Of a stretch of DNA of 20,379 bases, positions 1 through 9,900 are shown piece after piece. A program made the position numbers and the translations under genes. The notes under the pieces were generated by a model. It did no database searches. It worked only from the letters and a program-made list of their open reading frames with translations, and had not been told where the DNA came from. The first letter of the stretch is position 1; every line of letters begins with the position of its first letter. The DNA lies in NCBI GenBank assembly GCA_013214885.1, contig JABSRS010000015.1, positions 1 through 20,379 on the forward strand, written 5' to 3'. Origin of the DNA: Gammaproteobacteria bacterium. GTDB lineage: Bacteria; Pseudomonadota; Gammaproteobacteria; Enterobacterales; Psychrobiaceae.

Positions 1-9
1 ATACCAATT
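1..9 (+). repeat. IS630 left terminal inverted repeat
   Basis: ATACCAATT is a perfect 9-bp match to the reverse complement of 986-994. It sits just beyond the transposase stop codon (17-19), as expected for this end of the element. The repeat may extend past the window edge. Confidence 0.75.
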
Positions 10-16
10 ACATTAA

Positions 17-967
17 TCAATTGACCAGATTGATCCAGTCCCGATTGCACAGTTTCTTCACGCGATTCTTGTCTTCTCTAAATCGATTCCATGCTTTGCT
101 ACATTTATCGACAATGTCCTCATATCCATCAAAGCAACGATTAGCTATTTCGTTTTGTCGCATCCATTGCCAAATTTGCTCTACTGGGTTTAATTCCAGT
201 GAGTACGGCGGAAGTTTAATGATGCATAGATTATCAAAATCATCCGCTAAATATGATTGATGCCAACTTGCACCGTCCATAATAACAACTGCATATCGTT
301 CTGGTGCCGTATTTTGTGAAATAAGAGCTAGATGCTCTTTCATAATATCGCCATTACTACACGGTGCTATGATTGCCTGAGTTTGACCATTACTAGGACA
401 GACGGCTCCAAAAAAGTAGACATATTTAAACTGTTGTTGCCTAACCGCTCTTGGTCTGGTGCCTTTTGGTGCCCAAATCCGAGTTTGTATTTTGTTGTCC
501 GAATCGAGCTTCGTCTTGAAACCATACATCGACAAGAGCAAGTGATACATGACCTGGGATGTTACGGATCGTTTCCAGTAGAAAGGTTTTTAAAAAAGGT
601 TTGAGCCTCTTCATTGTATTTCGGGTGACGTGAGCGGCTTGTAAATAGCCACCTTTATCAGAACTACTGCTATTATCTATAAATTGCTTCAATTGTTTAA
701 GCTGGTCTTTAGATAATTGAGATGGGCGGCCATTGTGTACAGCATCAACCAGCCCATCAGTGCCGTTATCTAAGTAATTTTTGACCCACTTATTAACGCT
801 CCCTCTAGCTACTTTAAGATATCGCGCCATATCAGCTCTCGATTTACCTTCCACAAATAGGCACGCCGCTAAGTATCGAATTCTTGTTTGGCACTTTTTT
901 CAGCTTTGGCTAATCGTTTAATTCTATTAAAGACATTAATTTTCAAGGTGTTTAAAGATGCAATCAT
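17..967 (-). pseudogene. IS630-family DDE transposase, two frame breaks
   Basis: The reading frame starts at an ATG (967-965) just inside the right IS end (MIASLNTLKINVFNRIKRLA) and stops at a TAG near 872. Homology resumes in the -1 frame with RIRYLAACLFVEGKSRADMA and a helix-turn-helix segment (ARGSVNKWV). That frame runs to about position 500, then switches +1 back to the first frame and continues to the stop at 17-19. Together the pieces give a full IS630 transposase: HTH, then the DDE catalytic residues in FQDEARFG, VIMDGASWH and LNPVEQIWQW. The first break lies near an A6G run, where -1 ribosomal slippage is possible. The second (near 500, in CAACAAAATA) needs an extra base or a two-base loss. 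One programmed shift could be tolerated, but two make an inactive copy more likely. Sequencing error cannot be excluded. Confidence 0.8.
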
Positions 968-985
968 TAGATCACATCTTTAATG

Positions 986-994
986 AATTGGTAT
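986..994 (-). repeat. IS630 right terminal inverted repeat
   Basis: AATTGGTAT is the exact reverse complement of the first nine bases of the window. It lies about 20 bp upstream of the transposase start, the usual arrangement for a compact IS630 element. Confidence 0.75.
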
Positions 995-1036
995 TAAATC
1001 AATATAGTCGAATCACTAGCTAGTAAGCGTGTCGTA

Positions 1037-1372
1037 TTAAAGAATATCGTTGGTTTGCTGAAGGGTTAACATCTTATTTAAGGTAAATCTCTGCTCGTAA
1101 GATAAATGGCTAAATCTAATGATAGTTGTATCATCTGTCGATTTAATAAATTGACTGTCAATAGAAAGGTTACTACCGTCTTCGTGAAATAAACAAACAT
1201 TAAGCTTATTGTCTTCGTGATGCTCTATAAGATGGCTTATTTTTATTCCTCCCATGTTAATAACAAATTTATTACAAAAATCAGGAAAGCCATCATCTGA
1301 AAAAATAATCCCTTCGATCTCCTCGCTAACAACGACTCTTACGCCATCTCTTCTATTGTCTGTTGGCTTCAT
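1037..1372 (-). CDS. small PilZ-domain-like protein
   Basis: A 111-residue soluble protein with no signal peptide or membrane segment. It begins MKPTDNRRDGVRV, which holds the RxxxR pattern (R9 to R13) that opens c-di-GMP-binding PilZ domains. This is followed by beta-rich sequence, a turn VINMGGIKIS at the place of the second PilZ motif ((D/N)xSxxG), and a closing helix FSHLSYEQRFTLNKML typical of the family. The second motif is imperfect: the usual Asp/Asn and Ser positions are Val and Asn, so ligand binding is uncertain. I chose the ATG at 1372 over one at 1435 because the PilZ fold starts there, an AGGT sequence lies upstream, and the longer form only adds a hydrophobic stretch with no ribosome binding site. 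It is transcribed divergently from the chemoreceptor and ends 43 bp from the IS. A role in c-di-GMP signalling is inferred. Confidence 0.6.
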   Translation of the reverse strand: MKPTDNRRDGVRVVVSEEIEGIIFSDDGFPDFCNKFVINMGGIKISHLIEHHEDNKLNVCLFHEDGSNLSIDSQFIKSTDDTTIIRFSHLSYEQRFTLNKMLTLQQTNDIL

Positions 1373-1453
1373 TATGCTACCTATCACTAGTAAGTGAAAA
1401 TATCCTTCCAAAATAATTGTAGTTGTAATTAGCATGTGTGCAAATTTAATTTA

Positions 1454-1469
1454 AACCTTTTAAAAGGTT
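1454..1469. promoter_or_regulatory. perfect 16-bp palindrome between divergent genes
   Basis: AACCTTTTAAAAGGTT is its own exact reverse complement. It lies in the 258-bp region between the start of the PilZ-like gene (1372) and the start chosen for the chemoreceptor (1631), where a shared operator would sit. A second, simpler AT-only dyad (AATAATAA-A-TTATTATT, 1483-1499) follows closely. No convincing -35/-10 pair was identified, so the operator role is inference only. Confidence 0.35.
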
Positions 1470-1630
1470 ATTGCAGAGATCTAATAATAAATTATTATTT
1501 TGTTTATTGTAATCATTGTTTTTTATTTGAACAAATAGTAAGTTGTGTACTAATGGATTTTTATTGGCGTGTAATTTTTTTGATCCGCGTCATTAGCTTG
1601 GTTGAAATACTAAATTTACAAGGAATGTAT

Positions 1631-3655
1631 ATGAAAGGGTCTCTCCGAATTAAATTAGCGATTGCATTTGGTGCAATTTTTATCGTGCTGTTAATAACAA
1701 CAGCTTATAATTATTATTATGTCTCTCAAGTAACCGACACACAACAAAGAGTTGTTAATTTAAGATTAACAACTGTGTTGGCTGGGAAAGACATTAACAA
1801 TGGAATTAATACTTCTTTAGCAGCACTTCGTGGTTATATGATTTTAGGTTCTGATCCTGATAAGTCTAAAATTATGAAGCAGAAAAGACAGAATGCTTGG
1901 GACGACATAGATCGAAGTTTAGCGATATTTGATCTATTGTCCGTTAATTGGACTGTGCCGAAAAATATTGAGATATATAGTAATTTAAAACAAGTTTTGA
2001 GCAAGTTTAAAGTTGCCCAGAAAAAGGTTGAGGATATAGCTCAATCGCCTGAGAATATTCCCTCATATCAATTACTGTTAGATGAGGCCGCTCCCCGCGC
2101 AAGTGTAATTTTAAGTGTGTTAACGAAAATTATTGACTTGGAATCGTCTTTACCTCCAATTTCCGAACGAAAATTATTACTTAAGCTATTAGCTGATTCG
2201 CACAGATCTTTTGCTAATGGTCTTGCCAATATCCGTGCTTATTTATTGTCTGGCGATGAGGTTTTTAAAGATAACTTCTTTGTGAAATGGCAAATAAATC
2301 AAAATCGTTATGATCAAATAATGAATGATTTAAGCTATTTATTTTCAGATACGCAACAACAGCAATGGTTAATCTACCAAAATGTACGACAAGAATTTTC
2401 TAATCTTCCATCCCAAATGTTCAAGCTTAGAGCTGATGATAGTTGGAATCAAGCGAATTATTTACTTGGCACCGAGGCTGCTCCAAATGCAAAATTGGCA
2501 CTTGGCTATTTAAAGGAAATGAGAATTTCACAAGATCGCTTGTTAGCTAACGATGTCGAAGCTTTAGTCAATGACTCTGCGATGCAAGTTAAAATTTTAT
2601 TCGTTGGGGCCGTTGTTTCTTTGCTAGTTTCATTATTGATGGGATGGAGGTTTAGTAATGATTTGTTGAGTCGGATTGTGCCCTTACTTAAGAAGGCTCA
2701 AGAGATATCAAGTAATAATCTGTCTAGCGCGCCATTAGAGATAAAAGGGAATGACGAGATTTCGGCTTTAACTGAAGCTCTCAATACGATGAATTATTCA
2801 CTTACGGGCACATTAAACAGGACGGCGGAATCAATTAAAGACGTTTCAGATGACGCCCACAATATTTATTGCGCTAATGCTGACATGTCAAACAGTATTG
2901 CATCTCAAGTTGAGCAAATGAGCCTAATTGCATCAGCAATTGAAGAGTTATCAGCATCAGCAGCTGAGGTGTCCACTCATAGCCTTGAAGCTGCAGGTAG
3001 TGCTGGCAGTTCTCTCGATATTGCACAAAAAGGAGGTGTACTTGTTGATAGCTCATTAAGTCAAATGAGTGAAATTAGTAATGCATTTAATGAAAGTGCA
3101 AGTTCAATTGAATCTTTGAGTAAGCAAAGTAAACAAATTGAAGATATTTTGGGTGTGATTCGTGGAATTGCAGAGCAAACTAATTTATTAGCTTTAAATG
3201 CAGCGATCGAAGCTGCTCGCGCAGGAGAGCAAGGGCGTGGTTTTGCGGTTGTTGCCGATGAAGTTCGTCAATTAGCTAGTCGAACAACTGAAGCCACTAC
3301 AGACGTTGAACATGCTATAGAGTCAATGCGAATAGACACGAAAACAGCGGTTGATAACATGGGTATTGGTCGAGAAAAGGTTGCCGAAGGTATTGAAATA
3401 TCTGACAAAGTCGCTATTTTGCTTCGTCAAATTATAGAAAGGGCTAAAGATGTAGCAACAAAAGTTGAAACCATTGCAACAACATCAAAACAACAGTCTG
3501 TCGTGACAGAGGAAATTGCTAATAACACAGATAAGGCATCGAATGCTTCACGGGAAGTCAGCGAGGGTATTAGCAAAGTGGTCGAGATGGCTCAAGCTGT
3601 CACCAAAAGTGCTTTAGCGCGTTCCAAGGAACTTGAAATGATGGTTAATCGTTAA
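1631..3655 (+). CDS. methyl-accepting chemotaxis protein
   Basis: A 674-residue transmembrane chemoreceptor. Order: TM1 (about 9-30), a long helical periplasmic sensor (31-320), TM2 (about 321-340), HAMP linker (341-395), then the cytoplasmic signalling coiled coil. The hairpin tip is highly conserved ([19 protein letters not shown] from residue 515, continuing to [17 protein letters not shown]), so it should contact CheA and CheW. The roughly 290-residue all-helical sensor with no PAS/Cache signature resembles a helical bimodular (HBM) or doubled four-helix-bundle domain; the ligand is unknown. There is no C-terminal CheR/CheB-binding pentapeptide (the end is EMMVNR). The open frame extends upstream to 1436, but the ATG at 1631 has AGGA six bases upstream and starts directly before TM1, so I use it; an ATG at 1625 is possible. 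The gene is followed by a strong terminator, so it is probably not co-transcribed with the adhesin. Confidence 0.92.
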   Translation: MKGSLRIKLAIAFGAIFIVLLITTAYNYYYVSQVTDTQQRVVNLRLTTVLAGKDINNGINTSLAALRGYMILGSDPDKSKIMKQKRQNAWDDIDRSLAIFDLLSVNWTVPKNIEIYSNLKQVLSKFKVAQKKVEDIAQSPENIPSYQLLLDEAAPRASVILSVLTKIIDLESSLPPISERKLLLKLLADSHRSFANGLANIRAYLLSGDEVFKDNFFVKWQINQNRYDQIMNDLSYLFSDTQQQQWLIYQNVRQEFSNLPSQMFKLRADDSWNQANYLLGTEAAPNAKLALGYLKEMRISQDRLLANDVEALVNDSAMQVKILFVGAVVSLLVSLLMGWRFSNDLLSRIVPLLKKAQEISSNNLSSAPLEIKGNDEISALTEALNTMNYSLTGTLNRTAESIKDVSDDAHNIYCANADMSNSIASQVEQMSLIASAIEELSASAAEVSTHSLEAAGSAGSSLDIAQKGGVLVDSSLSQMSEISNAFNESASSIESLSKQSKQIEDILGVIRGIAEQTNLLALNAAIEAARAGEQGRGFAVVADEVRQLASRTTEATTDVEHAIESMRIDTKTAVDNMGIGREKVAEGIEISDKVAILLRQIIERAKDVATKVETIATTSKQQSVVTEEIANNTDKASNASREVSEGISKVVEMAQAVTKSALARSKELEMMVNR

Positions 3656-3674
3656 GGTCTATACCGCACATTTT

Positions 3675-3699
3675 CAATAACAGCGTCCCGCTGTTATTG
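3675..3699 (+). terminator. intrinsic terminator of the chemoreceptor gene
   Basis: An 11-bp perfect stem (CAATAACAGCG / CGCTGTTATTG) closes a TCC loop 20 bp after the stop codon. Only a short T run (CTTT) follows, so it could also be a processing or stabilising hairpin. It separates the chemoreceptor from the adhesin gene. Confidence 0.7.
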
Positions 3700-3990
3700 C
3701 TTTACCTCTAAATAATTATTTTTCCTCTCTCAAATCACAGATTCAATCTTTTTTATGACATATTAAGATTTATTACCATAAAATGAAGGTTGTTATTTAC
3801 CCACAACTTGATTTTTGTTAGCTTAATCAATTAAAATTAGAGTTAATAGTCAGTGATTTTAAGCTTCTATTCATAGTTGTTTTGTAATCATTAGATAAAT
3901 ATTAGATAAATTATTAATTTATCATGGAAATTAACTAGCTATCCCCTTCATTGGAGAGGAACTGGTTTAAAAGAATAAGGTATCTTGCTC
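3700..3990 (+). promoter_or_regulatory. AT-rich leader and likely promoter region of the adhesin gene
   Basis: This 291-bp stretch holds no gene. Near its 3' end are two adjacent exact copies of ATTAGATAAAT (3890-3900 and 3901-3911). Overlapping the second is a perfect dyad, GATAAATTA-T-TAATTTATC (3905-3923). The adhesin ribosome site AAGG (3977-3980) lies 10 bases before the ATG at 3991. A promoter must lie here because a terminator precedes it, but I could not pick a convincing -35/-10 pair. The repeats are candidate regulator sites. Confidence 0.45.
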
Positions 3991-6900
3991 ATGAACACTT
4001 TTACCATCCCTAATGACGCTCAAGTAGTTAATATTAATGGAAATGCAGAAGTCGCAGGCAGCGATAGTTCAAACCTACTTAACGGTGATCATGTTAAAGC
4101 GGGAGAGCAAGTTTTATTAGAGCAAGGTACTGTAGTTACCTTAATGAATGCGGACGGGGTCGAGCAAGTCATCTCAAATGAGGCGATTGAACAGCCTTCA
4201 GAGTTTGACGCGTTACAAGCCGCTATCGCAGAAGGTGACGATTCTACCGATGAGTTATCTGATATTCTGAGTGATATTGATGCTATTCAAGCACTGATTG
4301 AGTCAGGCGATGATATCAGTGACTTGCCAGCCACTGCTGCAGGCGAAACTGGTAATGAAGGTTTGGGCTACATTACTTTAGATAGAAGTGGTGCTGAAAC
4401 TCTTGCTGAATCAGGCTATGACACCCAAGGTTTAGCAGCAGCATCAAGAGCTACGCTATTAGACGATGTTACTGGTATAAGTGGTTTAAATGTTGATATT
4501 GTCGCTCCAACTCTTGAAATTTCTTATTCGACTCCAGATTCGAGCCAAAACGACCAATCAACAATTACATTTGAATTTTCAGAAGATGTCAGTAATTTCA
4601 CTATCGCTGATGTAATTGTTACAGGTGGAACATTAAGTGACTTTACACAAGTAGATGGTGGGACATGGACCGCTACATTTACACCTAATCCAGGTGAGCA
4701 AACCTCACCTGAAATTATTGTTCTAGACAATTCCTACACCGATTTAAGTGGAAACAATGGTAGTGGTGACTCGGTCATTATAACTTTAATCGATGGTCCA
4801 ACCCAAACCCAAAGTGATACCGTCGCTGTAGCTGAAGACACAACCGCGTCAGGTAACGTGCTAGATAACGACAGTGATTTAGATGACGACTTAACCGTCG
4901 CCAGCTTTACTGTTGGCACGGACTCAACCGCTCATACCCCAGGCACAGCAATAGATGTTGAAGGTGGTCAATTACAAATCAACACCGATGGTAGCTACAC
5001 CTTTACGCCAGCCACTAATTGGAATGGCACGCTGCCGGTTATCACTTACACCACCAATACAGGTTCGAGTGATACTTTAACCATTACGATAAATGCTGCT
5101 GCAACAGCGACGATCACCCTTGATGCCAACGTCACCACCGATGACATTATTGACGCGGCAGAAAGCGGTCAGACGATTGCTATTACAGGTACGGTCGGTG
5201 GCGATGTCGCCAGTGGCGATACCGTGACCTTAACGGTGAATGGCAAAACATTCACTGGCACCGTCAACAGCGATAACACCACCTTTAGCGTGAATGTCCC
5301 CGGCAGTGACTTGGTGGCCGATAGCGATAATACGATTGACGCCAGCGTGACCACGAGCACGGGCGATCTCAACGGGGAAGTAACGGCCACGGATACCGAA
5401 GGGTACGTAGTGATACCAACCGTCACCGTACCAAACGATGGAACGGGTGTAGCGGACAGTGATATTTCAGTTGCCGAAAATGCTAGATTTCAAAGTTATT
5501 TTTCGATTACTGCACCAGACGGGCTGGATTCAATAATTGTTGGTGGCCAGGAAATCTCAAAATCTCAACTTGAGAATGCTTCCACAACACCAATTGTTAT
5601 AACTAGTGTGTTAGGCGTATTAAAAATAGTTGGTTTTGATAGTGATACTGGCACGGTTCAATACGGCTATGACACAATAGGTCCAAGTGTTGACCACAGT
5701 GGTGGCGATGTTGTTGATAGTTTTACACTGGTTGTTAAAGACGTCGACGGCGATGTCGACGACTCAAGTACCAGTTTAGATATTTTAATAACTGATACAT
5801 CTCCAACAGCGATAGCAGATACGCGTACGGTAGGTGAAGATGAAACGGATATTACGGGCAATGTAATGACTGGCGTTAATGCTAGTGTTGATATTCAAAG
5901 TGCTGATGAAATGTTTGTAACTGGCGTTACAGCAGGGACTGTCACCAGTAATGGTGGTGTTTATGCTGAAGTAATTGGTAATGTTTCAACCCAAATTACT
6001 GGGGATTATGGTGTATTAACAATAAGTAACACCGGTGAATATACTTATACTCCGACCGCCAATGCGCAAACGCTTGGTGAAGGTGAGACCGCAGCAGATA
6101 CCTTTAGCTATACCATAAAAGATAGCGATGGTGATTACTCAACCACCACGGTGAACTTCACGGTGACGGGCGCCGAAGATGCGCCAACCAGCCAAGAGCT
6201 AGCTGTTAGCACTAACGAAGATGAGGCTTATTATTTCACAGGTGATGACTTTAACTTTGCTGATGTAGATGCGGGTGACAGTCTTGAAATGATTAAAATA
6301 ACGGAGTTGGCGTCAAATGGTACGTTAGAAATATTGGTTGGTGGTACTTGGATTGGAGTCAGTGTAGGTCAAGAAATATCACTCAGTCAGCTTACTCCTG
6401 ATAATACAGGCGAGACACAATTAAGATTTGTGCCAGATGCTGACGAAGCTAGTAGTGGTAGTAATGATGTCTATGCCAGCTTTACTTATCAAGTATCTGA
6501 TGGTGAAGCTTACAGTGTTGATACTCTCGGAAATATTCATGTAGAAGCGGTTGCTGATGCACCGAATATCGCAATTGAGGTTACCAATCAGGTAATGTCA
6601 AATGGACTGACGATAACTACTTGGCAAAACCAAAATATTCGTAATGATAATGATAATAGCAATACTCTATTTGGTAATGGGTCAGGAGTAGATCCTGAAA
6701 TACTACAAACTTCAGTTGACTTACTCACAATTAGTGATGGTGTAACTTCTACTGTCACTAACATTAATGATACTAGTGTTGTTGCAGGTGAAGCGAATCA
6801 TGCTACTGGCTTAATCTACCTAGAAGCTGGTACTAGCTACACTTTCGATATGCATGGTGACGATAGTTACCGATTATTAATTGGAGAAAACTTCGAATTA

Positions 6901-9900
6901 AGTAGCACCTGGGGCAGCAGTCAAAGTAACGGCGTAACTGACACATTTACTCCGTCAACCAGCGGCTACTATACCTTTGATTTATACCAGCATAATCAAT
7001 CTGGCCCTGGCAGCTTCCGAATTGATATTAGTGTTAATAATGGTCCCTCTGAATTATTAAGCAGCACTAACGCTCTGTTATTTACTAGTGAACAGGCACT
7101 TACAGATGCTGGTTTAGTATTAACTGAGCATCTTGATGCCGATGAAAATGGTTACTATCAAGCGCAGATATTTAATGAAGGTGATTTAGATACTGATATT
7201 ATATTATCGCAAGTGATTAAATCACTAAACGATCAAGATCTTTCTGAGGTTCTGAGTTTATCGGTCGCAGGTGTACCGATAGGTATGTTGATTAGTGATG
7301 GCACTAATTCGATTATATCAACCGGCCAGGATATTGACATTACGGGCTGGAATTCGACCACTTTAATTATTAATAGTAATGGTGCTAATATTTCTGACAG
7401 TACTTTTAAACTAACTTTCACTGCTACTGCAACCGAATTAAGCAATAATGATCAAGCGCAATCTTCGGTAGAATTAGATGTCATATTACTGACCAGTGCA
7501 AGTGGTGACACTAATACCGTTAATGAATCTGACATTGATGCAAGCAACCCAGTGATAGTGAACGGTAATATTTTCGAAAACGATGTATTGGCACCCAATT
7601 CATCATTTCTATCGATTAGCGGTTCGAATGTTCAAAGTACAAGCACAGATATTGGTGGCAATATTACGGTTATCACAACAGACGGCAATGTGTTGACTGT
7701 TGATGCATTAGGTAACTATACCTACACCTTAAGTAACGCAGTAAATCATGTTGATGGTAACGCAAACAACGAATTTATTGATAGCTTTCAATATGTGGTT
7801 GACTCTAACGGCACACAAGTTACTGCTGATTTAAATATTAGTATTGTTGATGATACGCCGACGGCGGCTACTATATCTCAAGCTGTGACATTTGATAACA
7901 GTACATTTAGCAGCAACCTTACCTTCATCGTCGATGGTTCAGGCAGCATGACCGATACCGATATGACGGCAACGACAAATGCCATCAACGCACTGATTGC
8001 ACAGTATCAAGCGTTTAGTGACGTTACGATCAATATTGTTTTGTTTAAATCAGGCAATGCTATAACGACCCAATGGATTCCAGGTGAAAGCGATTGGGCA
8101 TCAATTATCACGTTAACTCATGGTGGTGGTACAGATATTGCTGTAGGTCTGGACGGAGTAATAGCCTCTTACACTAGTGCTCCTGATGCTGATCAGAATG
8201 TGGCTTATTTCTTTGGTGATGGTGATCATAATGTTAATAACTCAAATTTAACTACAGCTATTGCTAACTGGACAAACTTCCTGGCTGGAAGTAATGGCGA
8301 AACACCTATTGATGCATTGTTCTCATACAGTATGAATACGACAAGTGTGATGGGTGATATAAATGCTGTTGCGGACTCTGCTACCGATTCTGTTCATCGT
8401 GATGCTGTCAACGTATCGAATGTTGTTGATTTAACCGATGCTGTGCTTAATGACATTGTTTATGCTGATAATGGGAACTTATTTGAAGAGACTGATGTTA
8501 CCAATCAGATAGATTTTGGTGCTGATGGTGGCCGAATTGAATCGATCGAAATCGGTGGTGTTATTGTTAATTATGATTCGAATAATCCAATTCAAAATAT
8601 CGCAGGAGCTTCTGGCGTTTACGCGATTAACTTTGATACTGGTAACTACACTTATACGCTAAATATCGAGACTTCAAACTTTGTTGCTCATACCGATGAA
8701 CTGCACGTAGTCGTTATCGATAACGATGGTGATTTAGCTGATGTGACTTTTAATCATAGTGTCGACTTCGCCTCAATTGCTGAAATTAGTCAAACTATCA
8801 CCTCAATTAGTGAAGCCCATGCGGCAGAAAATACTGATTTTGAATTTAATGTCTTATTAAATGGTATTGCGAGTACTAGCGAAAACTATAATCTCAGTTT
8901 AAACATCGATGGCAGTTTAGTTACTTTATCAAGTTTAAGCGTAAGCTTTAGCGATGGAGTTATTTTAAATAGTAATGGCACTATTACTGTTCCTGTTGGA
9001 GTTCATAGTTTCACTGTAACTGCATTAGGTATTGCTGTTGGGGAACAATTGAGCCTAACTATTTACAATAGTGAAAACACTGTTACTGCCAATGGTATTG
9101 TTGATGAACCCCAGAATATTACTGAGAGCAATATTACTTATGACATTACGCAAGGTGCTGCAGATGACAGTATTGACAGTGATTACATTCACGGGTCAGC
9201 TCAAATATCCACAGGTGCTGGTAATGACCATATCGAAAGCTCTTACATCTATGGTAGTGCCCAGGTGTCAATGGGTACTGGTGATGACAGTATTGAAAGT
9301 GATTACATTTACGGGTCAGCTCAAATATCCACAGGTGCTGGTAATGACCATATCGAAAGCTCTCGCATCTATGGTAATGCCCAGGTGTCAATGGGTACTG
9401 GTGATGACACAATTGTTGTCAATAATTATATTACTAACAATGTAATTATTGATACTGGCGCAGGAATGGATACTATTACCATTGGTGACGATCTTAAAGG
9501 CAATGTCACGATCGCAACAGGACTCGGCAATGACGAGATTAAGGTTGGTGATGATATCTTGGGTAATGTTGCTGTGGATACTGGTGATGGCGACGATATT
9601 ATCACTATTGGTATAACTGGTTCTGGTGAGCTAAGAGATTCAGCTATTATCCGAATGGGCGCAGGCGATGATACTTTACAGCTAAACAAAATCACAGGTT
9701 CAAATAATCAAAACGGCCAAAATGTTGATATCGATTTAGGAACTGGCGATGATGAACTTATCATTACTGGTAAAACGGTTAAAACAAATCAAGTGATCGA
9801 GCTTGGTGATGGCGAAGATACTCTGACGTTATCGGGCATGCAGTCAAGCTGGTTTACCGGTGAAAATAATGGCAGCAGCACAGTTACTGTTGATGCGCTA

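Larger units (their letters stand above)
1..994 (-). mobile_element. IS630-family insertion sequence, about 990 bp, decayed
   Basis: The element is bounded by ATACCAATT at 1-9 and its reverse complement AATTGGTAT at 986-994. The similarity continues inward as CATTAA with a one-base offset. Both ends carry a TA dinucleotide (2-3 and 992-993), which fits the TA target preference known for IS630/Tc1-mariner elements. The only gene inside is a transposase on the minus strand with two frame breaks. The left flank is outside the window, so the target duplication cannot be confirmed. The right end lies only 43 bp from the stop of the PilZ-like gene. Family assignment rests on the transposase motifs and is firm; the exact outer ends are uncertain by a base or two. 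Confidence 0.85.

Noticed and set aside
1015..1024. ACTAGCTAGT palindrome between the IS and the PilZ-like gene
   Set aside because: Ten bases in AT-rich sequence with no T run; too short to call a terminator or operator.
1436..1630. Longer N-terminus for the chemoreceptor
   Set aside because: The upstream part has no ribosome site and is not receptor-like; the ATG at 1631 has AGGA at proper spacing and directly precedes TM1.
4524..5861. Minus-strand open frames opposite the adhesin
   Set aside because: They are low-complexity Ser/Val/Thr shadows of the Asp/Thr-rich lapA coding strand, with no family resemblance.
9181..9420. Possible CRISPR-like array
   Set aside because: The repeat unit is 120 bp with no spacers, is in frame and encodes protein.
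9071..9445. Overlapping open frames on both strands across the RTX-like region
   Set aside because: They arise from the 120-bp in-frame repeat of lapA, and their proteins repeat with the same period and have no ribosome sites.
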